Assembly: GCF_007830455.1 (NCBI RefSeq)
Contig: NZ_VLLB01000009.1
Coordinates: 140,732 to 204,731, forward strand
Direction: 5' to 3'
DNA length: 64,000 bases
From: Pseudoduganella lurida
GTDB lineage: Bacteria > Pseudomonadota > Gammaproteobacteria > Burkholderiales > Burkholderiaceae_D
This document shows, in pieces, positions 56,515-64,000 of the stretch. Each line of letters starts with the position of its first letter. Within the stretch, counting starts at the first letter, position 1. The translations under genes were made by a program, and so were the position numbers. The notes beneath the pieces were generated by a model. The model was not told where the DNA came from and did no database searches. It saw only the letters and a program-made list of their open reading frames with translations.

Positions 56515-58800
56515 ATGGCCGACCTGCCCGCTCCCCCCTCGTCCGCGCGCCGCGCCTGGCAGCGCTACCGGGCGCGCTGGCTGCTGGGCGTGCTGCTGAC
56601 CTGTGGCGCCGCGCTGCAGGTCACGGGCTGGCTGCCGCTCGATCCGGTCGACCGGCTGGACACCTTTCTGGCCGGCCTGCGCATGCGGCTGGAACGTCCC
56701 GAGCTCGATCCCCGCGTGGTGATCGTCGATATCGACGAGCGGAGCCTCGCTGCCGTCGGCCGCTTCCCATGGAGCCGCGACGTGATGGCGCGCCTCGTCA
56801 TGCGCCTGACACGCGAGTACCAGGTGGCGGCGCTCGGCTTCGACGTGGCATTCCCGGAGGCGGACGACAGCTCCGGCTACCGCGTGCTGCAGCGCCTGGC
56901 GCGGGATCAGCTGAAGGACGTGCCCCGCTTCGCCGAGCAGGTGGCCAGGCTGGAGCCGCAGATGGACTACGACGGCCTGCTGGCGCGTGCCATGGCGGGC
57001 CGGCCGGTGGTGCTGGGCTACGCCACCTCCGGCGTGCAGTCGAAAGGCGTGCTGCCATCGCCCGCCTTCACCGTCGACTCGCTGAACGGCCGCGCGCTGG
57101 CTGCCTGGCGGGCACCCGGCTACGAGGCCAACATCGCCCGGCTGCAGGCCGCGGCCCAGGGTGCCGGCATCTTCTCCGTGGTGCCGGATGCCGATGGCGT
57201 GCTGCGCTCCGTGCCGCTGCTGCAGAGGATCGGCGACGGCTACTATCCCGCGCTGCCGCTGGCCACCGTCGCCGTGGCCTTGCAGGCGCGTGCCATCGCG
57301 CCGCTGTGGGAAGGGGCCGTGGCCGGGCAGTCCGCCGCGCAGCGCGCCAGCGGCGGGCTCGATGCGATCGCGCTGTTCCACCCTGGCGGGCGCCTGCGCA
57401 TTCCCGTCGGCGAGGGGCTGACCACCACCGTGCAGTTCCGCGGTCCCGGCGGCCCGGCGGGCGGCGCGTTCCGCTACGTGTCCGCGGTCGATGTGCTGCA
57501 GGGAGCCGTGCCGCCGGACGTGCTGCGCGGGGCAATCGTCCTGGTCGGCACCACGGCGGCGGGCCTGAACGACCTGCGCGCCACGCCCGTCTCGCCCGTC
57601 TACCCGGGCGTCGAGGTGCATGCCAACGTGATCAGGTCGATCCTGGACGGCAGCTTCAAGATCCGGCCGGACTACGCCGTGGCGGCCGAGCTGCTGCAGG
57701 TGCTGCTGGCCGGGCTGCTGCTGGCCGTCGCACTGGCCATGCTGGCGCCGGCATGGTCGGTGCTGCTCGCGTTGGCGGGCGCCGCAACGATCGCGGCTGG
57801 TAACTTCTACCTGTATCACGCGCACGATACGGTGCTGGACATGGCGATGGCGCTGCTGCTGGTGCTGGCCCTGTCCATCGTGAACCTGGCCTGGGGCTAC
57901 TTCTTCGAGGTGCGCCGCGGCCGCGCGCTGGTGTCCCGCTTCGGCGAGTACGTGGCGCCCGAGCTGGTGGCCGAGATGGCCGAGAACCCGGACCGCTACA
58001 GCATGGAAGGCGAAAGCCGCGAGCTCACGGTGCTGTTCGTGGACGTGCGCGGCTTCACCACGATCTCGGAAAGCCTGCCGCCCCGCGAGCTGCGCGAGTA
58101 CATCAACCGCTACCTGACGGCGATGTCCGCCGCTATCCGCGACAGCCACCGCGGCACGCTGGACAAGTACATCGGCGACGCGGTGATGGCGTTCTGGGGC
58201 GCGCCCGTGCCGTTCGCCGACCACGCGTACCGGGCAGTGGCCACGGCGCTGCTGATGCAGTCATCCGCCGCGCGGCTCGATGCGCAGTACCGTGCGCGCG
58301 GCTGGCCGCCGCTGGCCATCGGCATCGGCATCAACACGGGTGCCATGCATGTCGGCGACATGGGCTCCGCCATCCGCCGCGCCTACACGGTGATGGGGGA
58401 CGCGGTGAACCTGGGCGCGCGGCTGGAAGGCCTGACGAAAATCTATGGCGTGGGCATCTGCGTGGGCGCCGCCACGTGCGCCGCCGCGCCGGGCTTCGCG
58501 TGGCGCGAGCTGGACCTGGTGCGCGTGAAAGGCAAGCAGGCACCCGTGGCCATCTTCGAGCCGGCCGGTGCCGCCGCCGAGCTGGGCGAGGCGGAACGGG
58601 CCGAACTGGCGCAGTGGCATGCGGCGCTGGCGCTGGTGCGCGCGCAGCGCTGGCAGGAAGCGCAGGCACTCGTCGCGGCCCTGCAGGCGCGCGTGCCCAC
58701 CCGCACGCTGTATGCCCTGTATGCCGCCCGCATCGAACGCTATCTGCAGCAGCCGCCCGGTGACCACTGGGATGGCGTGACCGCCTTCGACACGAAATAG
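56515..58800 (+). CDS. CHASE2 sensor/class III adenylate-guanylate cyclase
   Basis: The 761-residue membrane protein has an N-terminal helix (about 22-40) and a large extracytoplasmic CHASE2 domain (about 45-385, VVIVDIDERSLAAVGRFPWSRDVMARL ... GTTAAGLNDLRATPVSPVYPGVEVHA). Three membrane helices (about 393-462) and a cytoplasmic class III cyclase domain follow, with metal-binding Asp in LFVDVRGFT and LDKYIGDAVMAFWGAP. It makes cAMP or cGMP in response to an unknown external cue; the substrate cannot be set from sequence with confidence. A short TPR-like tail ends the chain. Confidence 0.92.
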   Translation: MADLPAPPSSARRAWQRYRARWLLGVLLTCGAALQVTGWLPLDPVDRLDTFLAGLRMRLERPELDPRVVIVDIDERSLAAVGRFPWSRDVMARLVMRLTREYQVAALGFDVAFPEADDSSGYRVLQRLARDQLKDVPRFAEQVARLEPQMDYDGLLARAMAGRPVVLGYATSGVQSKGVLPSPAFTVDSLNGRALAAWRAPGYEANIARLQAAAQGAGIFSVVPDADGVLRSVPLLQRIGDGYYPALPLATVAVALQARAIAPLWEGAVAGQSAAQRASGGLDAIALFHPGGRLRIPVGEGLTTTVQFRGPGGPAGGAFRYVSAVDVLQGAVPPDVLRGAIVLVGTTAAGLNDLRATPVSPVYPGVEVHANVIRSILDGSFKIRPDYAVAAELLQVLLAGLLLAVALAMLAPAWSVLLALAGAATIAAGNFYLYHAHDTVLDMAMALLLVLALSIVNLAWGYFFEVRRGRALVSRFGEYVAPELVAEMAENPDRYSMEGESRELTVLFVDVRGFTTISESLPPRELREYINRYLTAMSAAIRDSHRGTLDKYIGDAVMAFWGAPVPFADHAYRAVATALLMQSSAARLDAQYRARGWPPLAIGIGINTGAMHVGDMGSAIRRAYTVMGDAVNLGARLEGLTKIYGVGICVGAATCAAAPGFAWRELDLVRVKGKQAPVAIFEPAGAAAELGEAERAELAQWHAALALVRAQRWQEAQALVAALQARVPTRTLYALYAARIERYLQQPPGDHWDGVTAFDTK

Positions 58801-58954
58801 CCGGAGCTTCCTTGCAGGATCGACGTCATCGTGCGCGTGTCGTTTTACTGCAATTCGTCGCCGATTCGCTACCGGAAGTGATATTCCCGCCGGGAAGTGC
58901 GGGATAATCCTGCGACAGACCCGATGCTTTCGCCGGCCCCCGACCACCGACAAC

Positions 58955-60598
58955 ATGACCCGCCTCGCGCGCCTGATCGCCATGTCCTTCGTCACCGCCT
59001 GTGTCCCTGCCTGGGCCGCGCCGCAGGCCGCGGGCAGCGGCAACGGAAGCGGCAACGGAAGCGGCAACGAAAGCGGCAACGGCGCGGCGGCGCCGATCCG
59101 CTTCGCGGTCACGCGCTTCCACGTCACCGGCAACACGCTGCTGGCGGCGGACAGGATCGACGCGGCACTGGCGCCGTTCACGGGCCCGGAACGCGATTTC
59201 GGCGACGTGCAGCGCGCGCTGGAAGCGCTTGAAGCGCTGTACCGGCAGGCCGGCTACCACCTCGTGACGGTGGCGCTGCCGGAACAGGAACTCGATGGCG
59301 GCGTGGTGCACCTGCAGGTGGTGCAGACGACGATCGGCCGCGTCACCGTGAAGAACAACCGGTATTTCGACGAGGCCAACGTGCGCCGCAGCCTGCCGGG
59401 CCTGGCGGAACGCGTCACGCCGCATATCGGGAACATCTCGACCAGCCTGGCGCTGGCCAATGAAAACCCGGCAAAGAAAACTGGACTCACATTGCAGGGC
59501 GGCGAGCGGGATGGTGAAGCCGATGCGCTGCTGGACGTGGCGGACGAACCGCCCTGGCAGGTCATGGCCAATCTCGACAACACCGGCACCGCGCAGACGG
59601 GCCGCACGCATGCCGGCTTCGTGCTGCAGCACGCCAACCTGTTCAACCGCGACCATGTACTCAGCCTGCAGTACACCACCACGGCCGAGCATCCGGGCCG
59701 CGTGAAGGTGTACGGCATCGGCTATCACATTCCCCTGTACGCCGCGGGCGCTGCGCTGGATGTCTTCGGCAGCTATTCGAACATCGATTCCGGCACCGTC
59801 ACGGCGGGCGTGTTCGACCTGGCCGTCAGCGGCAAGGGAGCCGTGTACGGCGCGCGCTACACGCACCATTTCGCCAGGCAGGGGCGCTACGCGGCGAAGC
59901 TGGTCGGCGGCATCGACTACAAGGCCTTCCGGAACAGCGTCCGGCTGCTGGGCGCCGCCGGCGCGAACGAACTGGGCAACGACGTGACGGTGCACCCGCT
60001 CAGCGTGGCCTGGCAGGGAGGCTGGACACCGGCCGGCAGCGAGCTGGCCGGCGCCGCCACGCTGGTGCGCAACCTGCCGGGCGGCTCGCGCGGTGGGCAG
60101 CAGGATTTTACGCGCGCCAGGATGCATGCGAAGGACGACTACACGCTGCTGCGCCTGTCCGGCAGCTACAGCCGCCTGCTGCCGGGGCTCTGGCAGGCGC
60201 GCGCCATCGTCAATGCGCAGCTGACGGCCGATGCGCTGGTGCCGGGCGAGCAGTATGGCGCCGGTGGCGCGGCGTCCGTGCGCGGCTTCAACGAACGCGA
60301 GATCGCGAACGACGCGGGCCTCGGCGGCAACCTGGAGCTGTACACGCCGGATCTGTGCGGCCGGCACGGCTGGCAGTGCCGCGCGCTGGCGTTCCACGAC
60401 ACGGCACGCGTGTCGCGCCGCCACGCGCTGCCGGGCGAACTGCAGTCGGCCACGATCGCCAGCGCGGGCCTGGGCCTGCGGCTGCTGGTGGCCCGCGCGG
60501 CCAACCTGCAGCTGGACTATGGCCACGTGCTCCGCGCGGGTGCCACCGGCCGCGCCAACGCAAACCGCCTGCACCTGCGGCTCGGCCTTTCCTATTGA
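58955..60598 (+). CDS. Two-partner secretion outer-membrane transporter (TpsB, ShlB/FhaC family)
   Basis: The 547-residue protein has a signal peptide (SFVTACVPAWAA), then a GNGSG-rich spacer encoded by 12-bp repeats. POTRA domains follow (FAVTRFHVTGNTLL ... YRQAGYHLVTVALPEQELDGGVVHLQV) and a 16-stranded beta barrel with the conserved VRGFNEREIANDAG motif in the L6 loop. It ends LHLRLGLSY with a terminal aromatic residue. TpsB exports the TpsA protein encoded 40 bp downstream. ATG 58982 is an alternative start. Confidence 0.93.
   Translation: MTRLARLIAMSFVTACVPAWAAPQAAGSGNGSGNGSGNESGNGAAAPIRFAVTRFHVTGNTLLAADRIDAALAPFTGPERDFGDVQRALEALEALYRQAGYHLVTVALPEQELDGGVVHLQVVQTTIGRVTVKNNRYFDEANVRRSLPGLAERVTPHIGNISTSLALANENPAKKTGLTLQGGERDGEADALLDVADEPPWQVMANLDNTGTAQTGRTHAGFVLQHANLFNRDHVLSLQYTTTAEHPGRVKVYGIGYHIPLYAAGAALDVFGSYSNIDSGTVTAGVFDLAVSGKGAVYGARYTHHFARQGRYAAKLVGGIDYKAFRNSVRLLGAAGANELGNDVTVHPLSVAWQGGWTPAGSELAGAATLVRNLPGGSRGGQQDFTRARMHAKDDYTLLRLSGSYSRLLPGLWQARAIVNAQLTADALVPGEQYGAGGAASVRGFNEREIANDAGLGGNLELYTPDLCGRHGWQCRALAFHDTARVSRRHALPGELQSATIASAGLGLRLLVARAANLQLDYGHVLRAGATGRANANRLHLRLGLSY
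59037..59084 (+). repeat. Four tandem 12-bp repeats in the TpsB gene
   Basis: GCGGCAACGGAA is repeated at 59037, 59049, 59061 (one change) and 59073 (changed end). It encodes Gly-Asn-Gly-Ser/Glu units between the signal peptide and the first POTRA. Because the unit is a multiple of three, slippage would change only the spacer length. Confidence 0.85.
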
Positions 60599-60638
60599 GC
60601 TCATGACGAATCGAGCAGATGATGACTTGAGGTAGACG

Positions 60639-63600
60639 ATGACTTCCTTGCCGCGCCCCCACCCGCACGCGCCGCTGCCCCGCTCCCTGCTGGCTGCGGC
60701 CATCGCCGCCGCTTTTGCCGCCCCGGCCTGCGCCAACCCGGCGCTGCCGCAGGTCGTGGCCGGCCAGGCCGCCTTCAGCCAGAACGGCAACGTGTTCTCG
60801 ATCACGAACGCGCCGAACACGATCATCGACTGGCACAGTTTCTCGATCGGCCGCGACGAGATCACGCGCTTCGTGCAGCAGAACGCCGACAGCCGCGTGC
60901 TGAACCGCATCACGGGCCAGGACCCCAGCAGCATCCTCGGCGCGCTGCAGTCGAACGGCAAGGTCTACCTGGTCAACCCGAACGGCATCCTGTTCGGCCC
61001 GGATGCGCGCATCGACGTCAACGGCCTGGTGGCTTCCTCGCTGAACCTGTCGAACGCCGATTTCCTGGCCGGCCGCGAGCGCTTCGACGGCGCCGGCGGC
61101 AGCGTCGTCAACCAGGGTGCCATCACCACGCCAGACGGCGGCCAGGTGCTGCTGGTGGCGCCCGACGTGGAGAACACGGGCATCATCAATGCCCCGAACG
61201 GCGAGGTGCTGCTGGCCGCCGGCCGCAGCGTGCAGCTGGTCGATGCCGGCGATCCGGCCGTGCATGTCGTCGTCTCGGCGCCGGAAGATCGCGCGTTCAA
61301 TCTCGGCGCCATCGTCGCGGCGGGCGGCCGCGTGGGCATCTACGGCGCGCTGCTGCACCAGCGCGGCAGGGTGAACGCCGACAGCGCCACGGCCGGCGCC
61401 GATGGCCGGATCGTGCTGCGCGCCAGCGGCACCGCGCTGCTGGAAGGGGGCAGCCGCACCAGCGCCCGTAACGCGACCGGCACAGGCGGCACGGTGCAGG
61501 TGACGGGCACCGAGGTGGCACTGGCCGGCGACGCCAGCATCGATGCGGGTGCCGGCGTGCTGCTGCAGGCCACGCACGACATCACCTTCGGCGCCACCGC
61601 GACGATCGACGCGGCCGCCGAACTGACGGCGCAGGCGGGCAACGACATCCGCGTGGACGCCGCCCTGGCCACGGAGGGCGGGGCCATCACGCTATCGGCC
61701 AACGATGCCGCCACGGGCGCGGCCAGCGGCACCGGCGCGGTGCATGTCGATGGCGCCATCGCCAGCAACGGCGGAACGATCACGCTGCGGGGCGCCGGCG
61801 TTTCGATCGATGCCCCGCTGACCGCCAGCCAGGGCGGTGTGGTGATCCTCGACGGGGGCGACGGGACGGTAACGCAAAGCGCGCCGATCACGGCCGCCAG
61901 CCTGAGCGCGAGCGGCAGCCAGGTCGCGCTGGGCCACTTCGGCAATGCGGTGGACCAGCTGGGCGGCAGTGCCGGGGCAGGGGACTTCACCTACCGCACG
62001 GCGGGCACGGTGGCCATCGCTGCGGCAGGACTGTCCGGCGGCCATGTGACGCTCGACGTGGCCGGGGGCTTCCACCAGGACGACACGGCCGGCGGCATCG
62101 TCGCCGGCTCCCTGACGCTGGTCGCCGCGGATGGCGCCATCGCCATGGCCAACTGGAGCAACCGCATCGGCCGCCTTGCCGTGGCAGGCGGCCGGTCGAT
62201 CGACATCACCAGCTATGACCAGGACCTGGCGCTCGATGCGCTGGTGCAGCCCGCGGGCCGGGCGGGCAGCCCGCCCCTCGAAGCGCGCGTCGAAGCCCGC
62301 TACGGCACGCTGAGCGTCGGCCAGGTCGACGCCGCCAACAACCGCCTGCAGCTGGGCGGCGCCAGCGTGGCCCTGCAGCCGGATGCCAGCGTGCGGGCCG
62401 GTACCGTGGACCTGGTGGCTGGATCGGGCACGCTGGCGACCGGCGCGGGGTCTTCGGTGACCGCCAATGCCGTGCGCCTGGCCGGGCTTTCGATGGCGCT
62501 CGAGGGCAGCATCGTGGCCACGCCCGACGCCGCCGGGGAGGGCGGCATGGTGCGCATTGCCTCGCTCGGCCAGGGCTTCCGGCTGGGCGGCGGCAGCGAC
62601 GGCGACGGGCCCGGCGTGCAGCTCACCAATGCCGAACTGCTGGGCATCAGCGCCAGCACCCTGTTCTTCGATGCGACCTTCGGCGGCTACGGCGGGCCGA
62701 TCGCGATCGCGGGTCTCGACCTGACCGGCGCCCACATCGGCCTGCTGGCGGCCGAAACCACCCGTGGCATCGCGGTGGCCGGCACCAACCTGCTGCCGGC
62801 GACAGCGCTGTCGCTCACGGCGCGCGAGGGCATCGCCAGCACGGGCACGCTGGACGCCACTGCCGTCACGCTGCGCGCCGCCGCACTCGATATCGCGGAC
62901 ACCGTCACGGCCGGCACCGTGTGGTTGCAGGCCTCCGGCGACCAGGACATCGTGGTGGGCGGCACCTGCCCGGAGCAGCCCTGCCTGGCGATCACGCAGC
63001 TCGCCAGCATCGCCGCGCCCACCGTCCACATCGGCACGCCGGCCGGCATTGCAGACGGTGCGGGCGGCGCGATCCACGTGGCCGGCATCGGCACTGCCGG
63101 CGATGCCACGGCACGCAACGCACGCACCACGCGCATCACCCTGCACAGCGGCGGCAACGTGACGCAGGGCGGGGCGATCGACGTGCCGGCGCTGGGCGTG
63201 AACGCGGCCGATGGCGACGTGCAGCTGGCCAGTGCCGCCAACCACGTGGCGAACCTGGCCGTGCTGGCTGGCGGCAGCGTGGCGTTCCGCAACGACGCGG
63301 ACCTGGCGGTGATGCGCCTCGCCGGCAACGACGGTGCGGGCTTCGACGTCGACCTGGACGGCATCCTCGGCACGGCGATCGCGCTGGACGTGGCGGGCTC
63401 GCTGTTCACGGCCGGCGGCGCGGCCGCCGGCACGATCCGCGGCGGCTCGCTCGACGTGACGGCCGGCGGCAGCATTGGGGCCGCCAGCGGCGCGCTGGCC
63501 ACGGCCGTCGGCCGGCTCGATGCGCAGAGCACGGCCACCGGCGGCATGCAATCCATCCATATCCGGAACAATGCGCCCGGCTTCGCCAACGCGCTGGCCG

Positions 63601-64000
63601 TGCACAGCCTGAAGCTGGGCCTGAACAACGGCGGCTCGATCACGCTGCACAACCATGGCGCCACCACGATCGAGGAAGGCGGCGAGGTCTCGACCGGCAA
63701 CGGCGATATCGCCATCACGGCGCACAGCCCGCTGACGGTGGACGGCACTGTCACCACGGGGAGCGGCAACATCACGCTCGAAGCGGGCAGCAGCGGTTCG
63801 TTGGCGGACCGGCTGGTGCTGGGCCCTTCGTCGCGGGTCACGTCGGCCACGGGCAGCATCCGCCTGCTGGCCGGCGCTGCGATCACCGTGGCGCCGGGAG
63901 CAGTGCTGGCGGCGCCCGGCATTACGCAATCGCCGAATGGAAACGACCCGCCCGTCGATCCGCCACCGCCACCGCCGCCGCCGCCACCGCCCCCACCGCC
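60639..64000 (+). CDS. Two-partner secretion exoprotein (TpsA, filamentous haemagglutinin-like), 3' truncated by the window
   Basis: About 1120 codons are visible and no stop is reached. After an N-terminal signal sequence (RSLLAAAIAAAFAAPACA) comes the TPS secretion domain with NAPNTIIDWHSFSIGRDE, NRITGQDPSSILGALQSNGKVYLVNPNGILFGPDARIDVNGLVASS, the NPNG-ILFG block typical of haemagglutinin-like exoproteins. A long right-handed beta-helix of Gly/Ala/Thr/Val-rich repeats with GAITL and GDITL-like turns follows to the window end. The final bases enter a proline run (PPVDPPPPPP), perhaps a hinge. GAGGT precedes the ATG. The adjacent TpsB is the likely exporter; the activity (adhesin, CDI or other) depends on the missing C-terminus. 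Confidence 0.92.
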   Translation, partial: MTSLPRPHPHAPLPRSLLAAAIAAAFAAPACANPALPQVVAGQAAFSQNGNVFSITNAPNTIIDWHSFSIGRDEITRFVQQNADSRVLNRITGQDPSSILGALQSNGKVYLVNPNGILFGPDARIDVNGLVASSLNLSNADFLAGRERFDGAGGSVVNQGAITTPDGGQVLLVAPDVENTGIINAPNGEVLLAAGRSVQLVDAGDPAVHVVVSAPEDRAFNLGAIVAAGGRVGIYGALLHQRGRVNADSATAGADGRIVLRASGTALLEGGSRTSARNATGTGGTVQVTGTEVALAGDASIDAGAGVLLQATHDITFGATATIDAAAELTAQAGNDIRVDAALATEGGAITLSANDAATGAASGTGAVHVDGAIASNGGTITLRGAGVSIDAPLTASQGGVVILDGGDGTVTQSAPITAASLSASGSQVALGHFGNAVDQLGGSAGAGDFTYRTAGTVAIAAAGLSGGHVTLDVAGGFHQDDTAGGIVAGSLTLVAADGAIAMANWSNRIGRLAVAGGRSIDITSYDQDLALDALVQPAGRAGSPPLEARVEARYGTLSVGQVDAANNRLQLGGASVALQPDASVRAGTVDLVAGSGTLATGAGSSVTANAVRLAGLSMALEGSIVATPDAAGEGGMVRIASLGQGFRLGGGSDGDGPGVQLTNAELLGISASTLFFDATFGGYGGPIAIAGLDLTGAHIGLLAAETTRGIAVAGTNLLPATALSLTAREGIASTGTLDATAVTLRAAALDIADTVTAGTVWLQASGDQDIVVGGTCPEQPCLAITQLASIAAPTVHIGTPAGIADGAGGAIHVAGIGTAGDATARNARTTRITLHSGGNVTQGGAIDVPALGVNAADGDVQLASAANHVANLAVLAGGSVAFRNDADLAVMRLAGNDGAGFDVDLDGILGTAIALDVAGSLFTAGGAAAGTIRGGSLDVTAGGSIGAASGALATAVGRLDAQSTATGGMQSIHIRNNAPGFANALAVHSLKLGLNNGGSITLHNHGATTIEEGGEVSTGNGDIAITAHSPLTVDGTVTTGSGNITLEAGSSGSLADRLVLGPSSRVTSATGSIRLLAGAAITVAPGAVLAAPGITQSPNGNDPPVDPPPPPPPPPPPPP

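Noticed and set aside
61692..63929. 745-codon minus-strand ORF opposite tpsA
   Set aside because: Reflects the repetitive Gly/Ala codon pattern of the beta-helix; no homology-like motif.

Overview
The window is a high-GC, gene-dense chromosomal segment. It is most consistent with a betaproteobacterium of the order Burkholderiales, probably Oxalobacteraceae (Massilia, Duganella or Pseudoduganella type). That placement is an inference from gene order (leuC-entericidin-leuD-leuB-asd-fimV-truA-trpF-trpB-trpA-accD-folC-SPOR-cvpA-purF, rpsF-priB-rpsR-rplI-dnaB, hemP with a Fur box) and from the many short intergenic palindromes. No IS element, prophage, tRNA, rRNA or CRISPR array was seen.

Layout. 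(1) 1-4132: the 3' part of a hybrid histidine kinase, a MAPEG-family membrane protein and RecQ. (2) 4287-10285: a four-gene, translationally coupled DNA-repair operon (MBL-fold exonuclease, ATP-dependent DNA ligase, Lhr-type helicase, PdeM-type phosphoesterase). (3) 10530-11770: small stress-type proteins and a PNPOx-like flavoprotein. (4) 11931-16572: a Fur-box-preceded operon of PepSY membrane protein, DUF2271 protein, DUF4198 protein, ApbE flavin transferase and flavodoxin/FAD reductase. The DUF2271 protein carries a flavinylation motif, so this looks like an iron-responsive extracytoplasmic electron-transfer module. (5) 16814-18660: a second Fur-linked operon, hemP, an unknown gene and a DUF2325 gene. 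(6) 18976-21639: an FNR/FixK-type regulator, a NarL/RcsB-type response regulator and a universal stress protein. (7) 22003-24749: a cheZ-cheA pair. (8) 25008-46289: mostly biosynthetic housekeeping genes (leucine, aspartate-semialdehyde, tryptophan, malonyl-CoA, folate, purine, sulfur amino acids), with FimV, a GST and LexA. (9) 46766-51618: ribosomal proteins, PriB, DnaB and a DUF47-Pit phosphate uptake pair. (10) 51823-58800: accessory genes, including an SBF-like transporter, an autoregulated XRE-cupin/double-GNAT unit, an internally deleted VOC pseudogene, an MBL hydrolase and a CHASE2 nucleotide cyclase. (11) 58955-64000: a two-partner secretion pair, TpsB and the 5' part of a large TpsA exoprotein.

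Most noteworthy signals outside the genes. Three GTAGG-N6-CCTAY palindromes each sit about 29-31 bp upstream of a -10-like hexamer; two precede recQ and the KGG stress gene, and the third lies just beyond the 3' end of the RcsB-like regulator gene. Three families of dispersed palindromes occur, one of which splits trpB from trpA. An 11-bp tandem array lies between truA and trpF. priB has only a CTG start available. An FNR-like box lies upstream of the universal stress gene. All assignments come from reading the sequence; no database search was run.
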